Shown here: in pieces, positions 25,179-35,900 of the stretch
How the letters are laid out: each line of letters starts with the position of its first letter
How positions within the stretch are numbered: position 1 is the first letter of the stretch
NCBI GenBank assembly: GCA_021463515.1
Contig: JAJTYZ010000128.1
Location: 1 to 38,574 of the forward strand
Length of the DNA stretch: 38,574 nt
Source of the DNA: Chthoniobacterales bacterium
GTDB lineage: Bacteria; Verrucomicrobiota; Verrucomicrobiia; Chthoniobacterales; JACTMZ01
Direction: 5' to 3'
Notes under the pieces: generated by a model
The model's database searches: none
Told to the model about the DNA's origin: nothing
Seen by the model: the letters and a program-made list of their open reading frames with translations, nothing else
Position numbers and translations under genes: made by a program

Positions 25179-26303
25179 TTACCTCAGCTTCAAAGTTGCT
25201 AATCCGAGAAGAGCAAACACGATGGAAAGAATCCAAAAACGTACGATGACCGTACTTTCCTTCCATCCGCTCAGCTCAAAATGATGGTGCAATGGCGACA
25301 TCTTAAAAATACGCCGTCCTGTGAGTTTGAAACTTGCGACCTGCAAAATTACAGAACCGGCTTCGAGAACAAAAACCCCGCCCATCACCGCAAGCAGCAG
25401 CTCTTGCTTGCAAGATATGGCGAGAACGCCCAGCAATCCGCCAATGGCCAGCGATCCCGTGTCACCCATAAACACGCGGGCAGGATGACAATTCCACCAC
25501 AAAAACCCAAGAGCCGCCCCCGTCAATGCCATGCTTACGACCGACAATTCGCCGGAAAATTGAACAAAAGGAATTTGTAGATACGACGCAATTTTCGAAT
25601 TGCCCGCTGCGTAAGTGAGCACCGCAAACGCAAACCCAATGGTCGCCGTGCAACCCGCCGCTAATCCATCCAACCCATCGGTAAGATTTACCGCATTGGA
25701 TGCACCCACAATCACCAGCAAATAGAGAACAAATGTGAAGACGCCGAGAAGCTGAACAATCGGCTCTTTGAGAAAAGGAACATACAATTGCGAAGCTTGC
25801 GCCGAAAAGGATGGCCCATAGGCAAAGAATGCCGTGATCATCGCAGCAAGGACACACTGCAATGCAAATTTCAACCGGCTGCTAATGCCGTCAGAGGACT
25901 TTTTCGTCACCTTAAGGTAGTCGTCCACAAACCCGAGGATGCCGAGATAGACCACGGTGAACATCGCAAGCCAGATCAACGGATTCGTCGGACGCGACCA
26001 CAGAAGCGTTGAAACAACGAGTGCTCCGAGCAATAACACGCCTCCCATCGTCGGCGTTCCTGCCTTGGAACCGTGCAATTCGTGGAGACGATTGACCTCC
26101 TCTTGCGAACGGATGGGCTGACCAAGTTTAAGCGCAATGAGCTGACGAATCACACGATTTCCAAAAACCAAACAAAGCAAAAACGCTGTTATTCCCGCCC
26201 CCAGCGAACGAAAGGTGATGTATTGAAAAACATTAAATCCTTTGAGTGCTTCCGATCCGACATCGGCACCGTAATTATGCAAAAGATGAAGATAGTACAG
26301 CAT
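25179..26303 (-). CDS. mraY: MraY phospho-MurNAc-pentapeptide transferase
   Basis: 374 residues with about ten membrane helices. Family motifs: KAGTPTMGG, FVDDYLKV (Asp127/128), NAVNLTDGLDGLA and the HHHFELSGWKE loop. MraY moves phospho-MurNAc-pentapeptide onto undecaprenyl phosphate, making lipid I. Its ATG shares one base with the murF stop (TAATG), implying coupled translation. Confidence 0.97.
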   Translation of the reverse strand: MLYYLHLLHNYGADVGSEALKGFNVFQYITFRSLGAGITAFLLCLVFGNRVIRQLIALKLGQPIRSQEEVNRLHELHGSKAGTPTMGGVLLLGALVVSTLLWSRPTNPLIWLAMFTVVYLGILGFVDDYLKVTKKSSDGISSRLKFALQCVLAAMITAFFAYGPSFSAQASQLYVPFLKEPIVQLLGVFTFVLYLLVIVGASNAVNLTDGLDGLAAGCTATIGFAFAVLTYAAGNSKIASYLQIPFVQFSGELSVVSMALTGAALGFLWWNCHPARVFMGDTGSLAIGGLLGVLAISCKQELLLAVMGGVFVLEAGSVILQVASFKLTGRRIFKMSPLHHHFELSGWKESTVIVRFWILSIVFALLGLATLKLR

Positions 26304-27658
26304 TAGGAAAACACCTCCAAGACGCGTTCCATGCGGGCACTTCGACTGCCCTTAATGACCACGGCATCACCCGGGCGGGCCATCTCTCGCAATAAAAGTC
26401 CGGCAGCATCCGTATCCGCCACACGCCGCACCTCCACAGTTCCCGCCGCCTCCGCTTCCTCAGCTAAACCTTCCGTCTCCGCCCCCACAGCGATGACCAC
26501 ATTCATCGTCGCCGCTGCCGTGCGTCCAACCCGACGGTATCCTTCCTCCGCATAGCCCCCGAGTTCTCCCATTCGCCCAAGCAATGCAAAGCGCCGACCA
26601 CCTCCAGGTAATCCATGCAAGGCATGCAATGCCGCTTCCATAGAATCTGGGTTCGCGTTGTAACTATCGTCCAATACCATCACGCCCCGAACTTCGAGAC
26701 ACGCAAGACGCCGCGCCGAAAGCCTCGTGGCCGCAAGTCCCGATGCACATTCACGCAACGAGACGCCCAACTCCAACGCCGCTGTCACGGCCATCAGCGC
26801 ATTGCGAATCATATGCTCTCCGGGCACTGGCAAATGCGCCGCCACACGCTCGCGTCCGCTGACGAGATCAAAGTCAAAGCCATCGGACGTCGGTCGTAGA
26901 TTTTCCGCACGAACACCCTCGGAAGCTCCCGCCGCAACCACACGTGCCTCCGTGCGTTTTGCAAGCAGGGGCGAGAACTCATCCCATGATGGAAGAACCA
27001 ACACTCCTTCGGGAGGCAACGCCGCCGCCAGTGCCCCTTTCTCGTATGCAATAGCTTCACGTGAGCCCAAAAACTCAATATGCGCTACGCCAATATGGGT
27101 AATGATTCCCATCACGGGCTTTGCAAGTTGCGCCAATGTCGCCAGCTCGCCGCGATGATTCATCCCGATTTCCCAAACGGCGACTTCATCCGAAGTGCTC
27201 GCAGAGAGAATGGTTAAGGGAAGCCCAATATGATTATTAAGATTGCCCTCGGTGCGATTCACCGCAAAACGCGTCGCGGCGATGGAAGCCAAAAAATCTT
27301 TTGTGCTGGTCTTGCCATTGCTTCCTGTAATGCACACCACCCGAGCACGCAGGCGTGTGCGATACCATTGCGCTAGTTTTTGGAGAGCAACGTCAGCATC
27401 TTCTACCTGAATGAATGGAAAATCTTTAGGAACATCCTGCGCTCTCTTTTCACCCACGGCAGCCGCAGATCCGGATGCCGCAGCAGCAGCGACAAAATCA
27501 TTGCCGTCAAAATTTTCTCCTCGTAAGGCCCAATACAAGTCCCCGGGCTGAAGGGTGCGCGTGTCTTTGGATATTCGCGACACGGCACCCTCCCCGGAAC
27601 CATGCTGTAGTTCCCCCCCACAAGCATGGGCGAGATCATGGAGCGTGATGGCATCCAT
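26303..27658 (-). CDS. murF: MurF UDP-MurNAc-tripeptide--D-Ala-D-Ala ligase
   Basis: 451 residues. Mur ligase layout with N-terminal DTRTLQPGDLYWALRGENF, ATP loop GSNGKTSTKDFLA, NHIGLPLTIL, and DDSYNANPDSM in the middle domain. It attaches the D-Ala-D-Ala made by Ddl, completing the pentapeptide. It starts 2 bp after the murE stop. Confidence 0.96.
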   Translation of the reverse strand: MDAITLHDLAHACGGELQHGSGEGAVSRISKDTRTLQPGDLYWALRGENFDGNDFVAAAAASGSAAAVGEKRAQDVPKDFPFIQVEDADVALQKLAQWYRTRLRARVVCITGSNGKTSTKDFLASIAATRFAVNRTEGNLNNHIGLPLTILSASTSDEVAVWEIGMNHRGELATLAQLAKPVMGIITHIGVAHIEFLGSREAIAYEKGALAAALPPEGVLVLPSWDEFSPLLAKRTEARVVAAGASEGVRAENLRPTSDGFDFDLVSGRERVAAHLPVPGEHMIRNALMAVTAALELGVSLRECASGLAATRLSARRLACLEVRGVMVLDDSYNANPDSMEAALHALHGLPGGGRRFALLGRMGELGGYAEEGYRRVGRTAAATMNVVIAVGAETEGLAEEAEAAGTVEVRRVADTDAAGLLLREMARPGDAVVIKGSRSARMERVLEVFS

Positions 27659-27660
27659 GA

Positions 27661-29160
27661 TCAGCTTTCCCTCCCTCGAATCGTCGCAGAAGCTTCGGCA
27701 ACGTCATCAAACGGCACCTTGCGGTCTGCAAATTCCTGATAACTTTCATGCCCCTTACCGGCAATGAGCACTATGTCGCCGGGAGCGGCCAACATAATGG
27801 CGCGACGAATGGCGGCACGACGGTCGGCGATGACCTCATGATTGCCTCCGCGTAATCCTGCGGTGATACCACGAAAAATACCCTCGGGGTCTTCACTGCG
27901 TGGATTGTCGGAGGTCACAATGCACCATTCGGAAAGCTCGCCGGCCACACGCCCCATCGGCACTCGCTTTGCCTTATCCCGATCACCTCCACATCCAAAA
28001 ACCGTAATCAAGCGCTCCGGCCCCAAACCTCGCAGTGTACGCAAAACATTCTCCAGCGCATCCGGCGTGTGCGCATAGTCCACAAACACACGAAAAGCCT
28101 TACCCTCGGGAACTATTTCCAGGCGCCCCGGAATCTGCGGCGCATTTTTCAACGCATCTACGGACTTCCGAACGTCATAACCCAAGGCGTGCATCGTCGC
28201 GAGGGCGGCGGCGGCATTATAGACATTAAACGTGCCAAAAAGCGGAATACGCACGAGATAGCTTCGCTCACCAATATGCAGGGAAAAGCGCGTGCCATGA
28301 CGCTCCGACACGATGTCTCCGACACGAACCATGGCACCTGCCGCTTGCCCAAAGGTGACTACTTGAATCTCTCGATCCATCGCATCTACCAAGCGGCGCC
28401 CATAGCGATCATCCACATTCACCACTGCCGTTCCACGTTTGTGCGTTTGTTGGGCGAGATTAGTGAATAGCAACTTTTTTGCCTCAAAATAGGTCTCCAT
28501 AGTGCTGTGGTAATCGAGGTGATCTTGCGTAAGATTGGTGAAAACTGCGGCGTCAAACTCCACCCCTCGCACACGATTTTGATGCAGCGCATGACTCGAA
28601 ATTTCCATCACTGCCGCACGGCAGCCGGCGGAGCGCATGTCACGCAAGTAACGTTGTAAATCATCACTCTCCGGCGTGGTGCGGGCCGCAGGCAATTCAC
28701 GCGGACCAATCACATAACGTACGGTTCCAATAAGGCCGCACGGACGTTCGGCAACATCCAGAAGATATTTAAGAAGAAATGTCGTCGTCGTTTTCCCATT
28801 GGTTCCCGTAACTCCAATAGTTTGGAGCTGCAGCGAGGGCTGGCCGTAAAAAGTCGCCGCAACATCCGCCAATGCCTCACGCGGATTCTCGACACGTACC
28901 ATGGTAGCACGTGGGATGTTCACATCGCTGGAAGTCAAAATAGCCACCGCACCTTTTTCGACAGCTTTCAAAATAAAACGCGCCCCACCCATCGCTCCCT
29001 CTCCCTCGCGCCCGGGCATGACGCTTGGCAATGCCGCAAATAACGTCCCCTGCCCCGCCTGACGTGAATCGTGCGTTAGCGACGAAATGTCTAGTTCCGT
29101 AGAGCCGGAAACCGCTGTAGGTGCGGTTTTCAGAGCGGCGATAATTTTATCCAATGTCAT
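27661..29160 (-). CDS. murE: MurE UDP-MurNAc-dipeptide--meso-DAP ligase
   Basis: 499 residues from ATG 29160; a TTG two codons upstream (29166) is an alternative start. ATP loop TGTNGKTTTT at about 118-127 and the substrate-specificity block SDNPRSEDP near residue 405. DNPR there is the signature for meso-diaminopimelate rather than lysine, so the peptidoglycan should be DAP type, in line with a Gram-negative. It catalyses the third amino acid addition. It follows ftsI by 10 bp. Confidence 0.96.
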   Translation of the reverse strand: MTLDKIIAALKTAPTAVSGSTELDISSLTHDSRQAGQGTLFAALPSVMPGREGEGAMGGARFILKAVEKGAVAILTSSDVNIPRATMVRVENPREALADVAATFYGQPSLQLQTIGVTGTNGKTTTTFLLKYLLDVAERPCGLIGTVRYVIGPRELPAARTTPESDDLQRYLRDMRSAGCRAAVMEISSHALHQNRVRGVEFDAAVFTNLTQDHLDYHSTMETYFEAKKLLFTNLAQQTHKRGTAVVNVDDRYGRRLVDAMDREIQVVTFGQAAGAMVRVGDIVSERHGTRFSLHIGERSYLVRIPLFGTFNVYNAAAALATMHALGYDVRKSVDALKNAPQIPGRLEIVPEGKAFRVFVDYAHTPDALENVLRTLRGLGPERLITVFGCGGDRDKAKRVPMGRVAGELSEWCIVTSDNPRSEDPEGIFRGITAGLRGGNHEVIADRRAAIRRAIMLAAPGDIVLIAGKGHESYQEFADRKVPFDDVAEASATIRGRES

Positions 29161-29170
29161 GAGCAAGGCA

Positions 29171-30928
29171 TCAGTTCACGTTGGGATCAAAAGGCACATA
29201 GGCAATCGTGGCACCATTGGGTTGTTCACTTTCGGGAACGAGATCAAGCTGACGCACAAAGCCCTCGCCAATGCGGGCAAAAATCGGCGCGGCGATTGTT
29301 CCCCCATAAACCGAAGTCCCCGGTGTACGAGGATTATCCACAAGCACAATACCCGCCACCTGCGGGTTGGACGCCGGAAAATAGCCAGCAAAGGACACCA
29401 CATATTGCCCGGGCGTGTAGCCACCTTTGGGGTCCACTCTCTGCGCCGTGCCCGTTTTACCTGCTACGGGAAAGCCGGCAATTTTCGCTAAAGGTGCCGT
29501 ACCACGCGAGCTCACGACTTCAGTGAGGGCAGAATTTACCTGCGCTGCGGTTTCCTTGGACACAACACGGCGCACAATTTGTGGGCGAAATGCTACCACT
29601 TCACGCCCGTGTTCATCATCCACGGAGCGGACAATTTGTGGAAGCATCATATTGCCGCCATTGGCAATCACGGACATCGCCATCACCGTTTGCAAAGGCG
29701 TCACGGACACCTCGTGCCCCATGGGAATGCGTGTGATAGATAAGCCGCTCCATTTATCACGCGGATGAACGAGACCTTTAATTTCCCCCGGGAGCCCAAT
29801 GCCCGTTCGTTCCCCAAATCCAAAACGACGGATGTACTCGTAGAGCGTATCTGCTCCGATGTGCATGGCAACTTTTGCGCTGCCGATGTTAGAGGATTTT
29901 ACGAGGATATCATGAACGTTCAAGGTTCCGTAACCATGCGCGTCACGCAGGATTTTTCCTGCGTAGGCAAAGCGACCGTTCTCGCAGAAGAACTTTGTGT
30001 CCTCCTTCACAGAGTGCTCGTTGAGAGCGGCCGAAATCGTAACAATTTTAAATGTCGAACCAGGCTCAAACATATCAATGATGGCCCGATTTTTTGTCGT
30101 TTCCACCGGTGCCAAACCCGGGGAATTAGGATTAAAATTTGGGCGCGTGGCCATGGCGAGAATTTCACCCGTTTGCGGATTCACAAACACCGCAGTCATC
30201 ATATTGGGGTTGAGCTGCTGGTAGGCAGTATCCAACTCGCGCTCGAGAACCGCTTGGAGATTCATGTCCACCGTGAGATGAACCGTCATGCCGTTTTTTG
30301 CCGGACGTTCCATGCCGCGATAGGCCACGATTTCACGGCCTGTTCGATCCCGCTCGGTATAAATAAAACCATCCTCCCCTCGAAGATAAGGGTCCATCAT
30401 CATTTCAATGCCCTGAATCCCGCGACCTTCGTGATTAAGAAATCCGAGAACATGGCCCAGCATGTTTTCATTCGGATAAATCCGCATCGGGTCATGTTGG
30501 TAAAAAACACCCCGAAGACGTTGCTCCTCAAGGTTGGCACGTAAGGCATCAACTGTCGCCGCAGCCACGCGATTTTTTACGACAATATAAGGTCGGGTGG
30601 AAGCTATACGCTCTGCAACTTGCTCTACGGGAATCTCCAAATACCGCGAGAGAGTTTCCGCAACGCGTGAACGATCACTCACTAAAGTCCCATCTACAAC
30701 CACGGTATAAATGGGAATGTTGTCCGCAAGCACTTCACCTCGTGAATCCGTAATTTTTCCCCGTTCCGCACGAGCGACTTTTTTTTCTGCGGTGGTGTCC
30801 GCCGCTTCTCGCGAGAACTCCTCGTGTTTGCCTACTTGAAGATAAATCAGGCGACCTGAAAAAATGCTGAAGAGTAATGCAAGACCGATGCAAATGATTC
30901 CTGCACGACGTTGAATTTGAGAGTTCAT
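29171..30928 (-). CDS. ftsI: Septal transpeptidase FtsI (PBP3)
   Basis: 585 residues. One N-terminal membrane segment (about 10-30), the class B PBP dimerisation domain, and the transpeptidase domain with all three catalytic motifs: S291-T-F-K294, S345-S-N347 and K491-T-G-T. There is no PASTA domain at the C-terminus. FtsI cross-links septal glycan made by FtsW and is the usual target of division-specific beta-lactams. Its start overlaps the ftsL stop by 4 bp. Confidence 0.95.
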   Translation of the reverse strand: MNSQIQRRAGIICIGLALLFSIFSGRLIYLQVGKHEEFSREAADTTAEKKVARAERGKITDSRGEVLADNIPIYTVVVDGTLVSDRSRVAETLSRYLEIPVEQVAERIASTRPYIVVKNRVAAATVDALRANLEEQRLRGVFYQHDPMRIYPNENMLGHVLGFLNHEGRGIQGIEMMMDPYLRGEDGFIYTERDRTGREIVAYRGMERPAKNGMTVHLTVDMNLQAVLERELDTAYQQLNPNMMTAVFVNPQTGEILAMATRPNFNPNSPGLAPVETTKNRAIIDMFEPGSTFKIVTISAALNEHSVKEDTKFFCENGRFAYAGKILRDAHGYGTLNVHDILVKSSNIGSAKVAMHIGADTLYEYIRRFGFGERTGIGLPGEIKGLVHPRDKWSGLSITRIPMGHEVSVTPLQTVMAMSVIANGGNMMLPQIVRSVDDEHGREVVAFRPQIVRRVVSKETAAQVNSALTEVVSSRGTAPLAKIAGFPVAGKTGTAQRVDPKGGYTPGQYVVSFAGYFPASNPQVAGIVLVDNPRTPGTSVYGGTIAAPIFARIGEGFVRQLDLVPESEQPNGATIAYVPFDPNVN

Positions 30929-31278
30929 GGAATGACCTCCTTGACAGCCGCAGAGAGCGAGGCTTCTTGCGACGTTTGCGGATACAAGCGCACTAAGCGA
31001 CTATCCTGCACTTGTACCATGCGAATAAATCCTTCCTGCCGACGACGCTCTAAGGCGGGGCGCGATGTAAGGCGCATCATTTCGTTGTTGGCCACTTTGA
31101 GTTTCTCATCCAAATCAGCCACTTCATGTTCGAGGTCGCGGCAGCGGTCGCCATCCACCTTGAGCGTGTGTTTCATGCGCACAAAACAAAGGCCAACCAC
31201 GCTGAGAAAGATCGCGAGCATGACCCATGAAAAAATAGGGCCAAGTGGGAGGGCATTATCGTGAGGAGACTTTTTCAT
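30925..31278 (-). CDS. ftsL: FtsL-like division protein
   Basis: 117 residues: short cytoplasmic tail, one membrane segment (about 14-34), then a coiled coil (about 38-70, KVDGDRCRDLEHEVADLDEK) and a basic periplasmic tail. Sequence conservation in FtsL is low, so the call rests on size, topology and its position between rsmH and ftsI. It would activate FtsWI together with FtsQ. The start overlaps the rsmH stop by 4 bp. Confidence 0.8.
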   Translation of the reverse strand: MKKSPHDNALPLGPIFSWVMLAIFLSVVGLCFVRMKHTLKVDGDRCRDLEHEVADLDEKLKVANNEMMRLTSRPALERRRQEGFIRMVQVQDSRLVRLYPQTSQEASLSAAVKEVIP

Positions 31279-32261
31279 GCTGCGACCTCCTGCGGGTGAC
31301 CGAGTATTTCCACCACGCGCAAACGAGCGGAACGCGCTCGAGGATTTCGGGCTTGCTCTTCCGCCGACGCCTCAATCGGTTTACGCGTCAAATCCCGAAA
31401 CTGCCATGCAGGATTCGGGCGCGGTGCTGGCCACTCGGGGCGATCAAGCCATTGTTCACTACCATGACGAAAAAATGTTTTGACGATGCGGTCTTCCAAC
31501 GAATGAAACGTAATAACCGCAAAACGTGCGCTCGTACGCAGCAATGATGGAATAGTTTCCAAGGCTCGCCGCAAAGCCCCCAATTCGTCGTTCACCGTAA
31601 TGCGAAGTGCCTGAAACACTCGCGTCGCAGGATGAATGCGACCACGGCGACCAAGAATTTTTTCAATGAGTGCCGCCAATTGTCCCGTTCGTGTGAAAGG
31701 CACGCGCTCGCGTTCGGCAATGATGGCACGCGCTACACGACGCGCCTGAGGTTCTTCTCCGTAGGAACGGAAAATTTTAATCAACTCCACTTCCTCTACT
31801 GTATTGACGATCTCCGACGCAGGTTCACCGGATGTGGCGTCTATGCGCATATCGAGAGGGCCATCAAATCGAAAACTAAATCCGCGCTCTGCCGTATCGA
31901 TCTGGTGGGAAGAAACGCCAAGGTCAAGCAAGGCACCATCGTAAGGCGCATGTGAACGAATTTCTTCCAAATCGGCAGCGCAGGAAAAATCTGCGTGAAC
32001 CGCATAAAACATTTCTCCAAACCGAGTCAGACGTTTGGACGCAAATGCCAACGATTCCCCATCTCGATCGAGGCCCACCACCCGCGCTCCCGCTGCCAGC
32101 AACGCCTCACTATGCCCACCACCTCCTAGCGTACCATCGAGAAACACCCGACCGACCGAAGGCTGGAGCAAGGTTACCACCTCGCGAGGTAACACAGACT
32201 GATGCCATGCAACGTCAGTGTTTGCGCGGGTGGACGGGTTTACGGAGACCGAATTGTTCAT
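31275..32261 (-). CDS. rsmH: 16S rRNA m4C1402 methyltransferase RsmH
   Basis: 328 residues from ATG 32261. SAM-binding block FLDGTLGGGGHSEALLA, the GALLDLGVSSHQID and RGFSFRFDGPLDMRID motifs, RIHPATRVFQALRITVNDEL and FHSLEDRIVK are the hallmarks of the RsmH (MraW) family, which N4-methylates C1402 of 16S rRNA. The frame stays open 261 bp upstream, but that extension is basic and low in conserved character and enters the mraZ gene, so it is rejected. A 154-bp gap separates it from mraZ. Confidence 0.95.
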   Translation of the reverse strand: MNNSVSVNPSTRANTDVAWHQSVLPREVVTLLQPSVGRVFLDGTLGGGGHSEALLAAGARVVGLDRDGESLAFASKRLTRFGEMFYAVHADFSCAADLEEIRSHAPYDGALLDLGVSSHQIDTAERGFSFRFDGPLDMRIDATSGEPASEIVNTVEEVELIKIFRSYGEEPQARRVARAIIAERERVPFTRTGQLAALIEKILGRRGRIHPATRVFQALRITVNDELGALRRALETIPSLLRTSARFAVITFHSLEDRIVKTFFRHGSEQWLDRPEWPAPRPNPAWQFRDLTRKPIEASAEEQARNPRARSARLRVVEILGHPQEVAA

Positions 32262-32415
32262 AAATTGTGCGGACACGAAGTCGAATGTTGGCCGCTCCTT
32301 CCATTCGGCCTCCCGCGTCTTTTTTTGCGGAAAAGCCAAAAGAAAATTTGCGACTATTTTTAGCCATGATTTTTTTCTGGTGGTTTGGGGATTTTTCTTT
32401 TGTGCGGGACGAGGG
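32262..32415 (-). other. Gap between mraZ and rsmH
   Basis: No gene is seen; the open frame through it is a likely spurious extension of rsmH. A hairpin (CTTCCGCC/GGCGGAGGAAG) lies just upstream, inside the mraZ 3' end. A separate promoter is not evident. Confidence 0.4.
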
Positions 32416-32874
32416 CTATAAGCCGACTTCCTCCGCCACTCGGCGGAAGACCTCTTCATCGTCAGCCATGACCGACGTCCAGCGGTTTGTATTCCAAATT
32501 TCAATGCGGTCATGACTCCCACTGAGCACGACTTCGCCTTCTAAGCCCAAGCGACGGCAATGCTCCTCCGGCAACAACACGCGTCCCTGCTTGTCGGCAC
32601 CGACAAGCTGTGCCTGAGCATAAAAGCGACGAATAAATTTCCGCCGATCCGCCGCAGCAATCGACGTATTGGCTTCGACATTTTCCTTCACACGCTCAAA
32701 GACCGAGGGGGGAAGAATCATCAAATAATCTCCCCGAGGATCAGGCACTGCAAAAAATTCTTCTCCCGCTGTATCCGAGCGCCAACGCGACGGAATCGTG
32801 ACGCGATTTTTGGCATCCACCGCATGACGAAACTCGCCGGCATAAACTGGATGATTGGGATTGGGATTTGGCAT
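32416..32874 (-). CDS. mraZ: Transcriptional regulator MraZ
   Basis: 152 residues from ATG 32874. Two AbrB-like MraZ halves are clear: YAGEFRHAVDAKNRVTIPSR and the second copy LVGADKQGRVLLPEEHCRRL. In other bacteria MraZ forms a ring that binds TGG-type boxes upstream of its own operon and represses the dcw genes. A start ten codons earlier (32904) is possible, but its codons overlap the putative operator, so ATG 32874 is preferred even though no strong RBS precedes it. It is the first gene of the cluster. Confidence 0.93.
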   Translation of the reverse strand: MPNPNPNHPVYAGEFRHAVDAKNRVTIPSRWRSDTAGEEFFAVPDPRGDYLMILPPSVFERVKENVEANTSIAAADRRKFIRRFYAQAQLVGADKQGRVLLPEEHCRRLGLEGEVVLSGSHDRIEIWNTNRWTSVMADDEEVFRRVAEEVGL

Positions 32875-32888
32875 TTTGAGGGCTGTGG

Positions 32889-32944
32889 CACCATTTTGCA
32901 CCACTTTGTCCCACTTTTAACCACCTTTTGACGGCATTCGTCAA
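32889..32944 (-). promoter_or_regulatory. dcw promoter with MraZ boxes
   Basis: Read on the minus strand, four boxes TGGTT, TGGGA, TGGTG, TGGTG lie at an exact 10-bp period (complementary CCA at 32891, 32901, 32911 and 32921). This is the direct-repeat layout bound by MraZ. Just upstream TTGACG (32944-32939) is a good -35 box, and TTAAAA 18 bp on is a weak -10. The -35 is half of a perfect inverted repeat TTGACG-5-CGTCAA (32928-32944). MraZ bound here would cover the start site. Confidence 0.7.
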
Positions 32945-32990
32945 CCCCTTATCTCTATTTTTTGAAAAAAATTCGTACCCGCCGTTTATG

Positions 32991-35900
32991 CTAAGAGCGT
33001 TCTATCATTTCGTTGCTCGCCCCCGCTTTTCGATTTGCGAGGAAAAACAGCACGGGTACCGCCATGCGGCTAAGCAGCAAGGAGGCGATTTCTCCGGCCA
33101 TGAGCGAAATAGCCAAGCCCTGGAAAATCGGATCAAAAAGAATCACAGCCGCTCCCACCACTACAGCCATTGCCGTGAGAAGCATGGGGCGAAATCGCAC
33201 GGCACCGGCGTCTATCACGGCCTCATCCAAGGGCATTCCTTGCGCCAATCGAAGCTGAATAAAGTCCACGAGAATAATAGAGTTTCGCACCACAATTCCC
33301 GCGCCTGCCATAAATCCAATCATTGAAGGCGCGCTAAAAAATGCCCCCATAAGCCCATGCGCGGGGAGAATGCCTACGAGCGAAAATGGGATGGCCGCCA
33401 TCACAACTAAGGGCGTTACAAACGAACCAAACCATCCCACCATGAGCAGATAAATAAGGATAAGTACGGCGGCAAAGGCCAAGCCGAGGTCTCGAAAAAC
33501 TTCAAGGGTGATATGCCACTCTCCATCCCATTTGATGGCCGGTGCATTATCCGTAAAGGGCAATGTCGCGTTAAAAACCTCCACGGCTCCGGGAACTCCG
33601 CCAAAATCCGATGCCTGCAATTTCGCAATACGCCGGTTCATGTCGAGAATGGCATAAACCGGGCTCTCCACCACGCCGGCGACATCCGCGAGTACATAGA
33701 CAGCAGGCATGAGGTTCTTATGGTAAATACTTTTGTCCTCCAAGGTCCGCTCTACCCGCACCAACTCACGCAGCGGAACCAAGGGCGCACCCCCTTTTGC
33801 ACCAGGCTCCGGCAGCGCATTCGCATCGCCGGAACGAACGCGTAAGGACAGCAATTGCTCCGGTGAGGATTTATCGCGATTGGCAAGTTGAAGAAAAACA
33901 TTCACGTCTTCTTTTTCACGCGGCATGTGAACCAAATCCACCGACTGCCCTTCCGCCGCAATGGACAAAGTCCGCGCAATCGTGTCGGCACTAATCCCAT
34001 TAAGTGCCGCCTTTTCTTTATCCACAATGAACCGCGCCTTTGGCTGGTCCGCCTCCACGTACCAATCCACATCCACAACACCCGGCGTTTCCTCGAAAAT
34101 CTTTTTAATCTCCGCAGCTAATTTTAAGCGTGATGCTTCATTCGGTCCATACACCTCGGCCACCAAAGTCTGCAACACCGGTGGCCCCGGCGGAACCTCC
34201 GCCACCGCCAGTCGTGCGCTATGTTGTTTGGCGATTTCGGCAAGACGTGGACGCACCCGCTTCGCGATATCATGACTTTGTACCGAACGATCATGAGCAG
34301 ACAAAAGATTCACCTGCAAATCCGCCACCGCAGGGCCAGAGCGCATGAAGTAATGGCGCACGAGACCATTGAAGTTAAAGGGCGATGCCACTCCTACATA
34401 AATCTGCACATCGCGAACTTCAGGCTCCGGCAACAACGCATCCGCCATCTCACGCGCCACCGCCGTCGTTTGTTCGAGCGAGCTGCCTTCGGGCATATTA
34501 AGAATGACCTGAAACTCACTCTTGTTGTCGAAGGGGAGCATTTTGACCTTCACAAAGCCCAGGGGCACGAGGGCAAAACATGCCAGCAACAACACGACAA
34601 TACCGCCTAAAAAGCTCCATCGCCATTTTGGATCATGTAGTAAATGCCCCATCCATTGCCGATAAAGCTGCGTCGTTTTTCCCTCTGCCTCACCATGCGC
34701 TCGCTGCCCTTTCACCTCACCCGCAAGCATCCGCCGCGCCGCCCATGGTGTGACGACAAAGGCGATGAGCAATGACCAAAACATGGCCGCACTGGCACCA
34801 ATCGGAATGGGACGCATGTAAGGACCCATCAGCCCGCTCACAAAAGCCATGGGTAAAATCGCCGCAATCACGGCTAAGGTCGCCAAGATTGTCGGATTCC
34901 CAACCTCCGCCACCGCTTCAATCGCCACGGTGCTTAAATTGCGCCGACGATTCTCAGGCAGGCGATAATGCCGCACGATATTTTCCACCACCACAATGGC
35001 GTCATCCACGAGGATACCGATGGAAAAAATAAGCGCAAAAAGCGTGATGCGATTTAACGTGTAGCCGTAGAGATAAAAAACCAGCAACGTGAGAGCCAAT
35101 GTCGTCGGGATCGCAATGGCCACAACAATGGACTCACGCCAGCCGAGGACAAACATGACGAGCAAGGAAACGCTCACCACCGCGATGGCCATGTGAAAAA
35201 GCAGCTCGTTGGATTTCTCCGACGCCGTCGCTCCATAATCTCGCGTCACCGTGACTTGCACATCCGCCGGCAATAGTCGTCCGCGCACGGCTTCCACTTT
35301 GCGCATCACCGCATGGACGACATCCACGGCGTTTGCACCCGGTTGCTTCGCCACGCTCAAGGTCACCGCAGGCTCGATGCCGTGCCCTCGCACAGCCTGA
35401 AACACGTAGGAGGATGGTTCTTCCGGACCATCGCTAATGGTCGCCACATCCCGCAGATACACCGGACGCCCCTCGTAAACGCCGACCACCACTTGTCCCG
35501 CCTCGCGTGCGTTAGTAATAAATCCACCCGACTCGATAAGCATCGTTTGATTTTCCGACGTCACCGCTCCGGCTCGAGTTTGACGATCGCTTTGCTGAAG
35601 CATGGGCACCAGACCGGCGGGCGTCAGGCCACGCGACGCAAGCCGCACAGGATCCAGCTCGACACGCACTTGCCGACGTAAGCCACCAATTAACGTCGTT
35701 TCGGCAACCATCGGGATTTGCTTCACCGCATCCTGCAATTCCGCGGCCATACGGCGCAAAGCCATCGGTTCCTGCTGCGCACTGTGCAAGGTGAGCGCCA
35801 ATATCGGAACGTCATCAATCGTTCGCGGCTTAATCAATGGCACACTCACCCCATGCGGTATCCGATCAAAATTCGTCTGCAACTTTTGATTCAACTTCAC

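Noticed and set aside
32262-32522. 87-residue N-terminal extension of RsmH
   Set aside because: It overlaps mraZ, is highly basic and shows no family similarity; ATG 32261 gives normal RsmH length.
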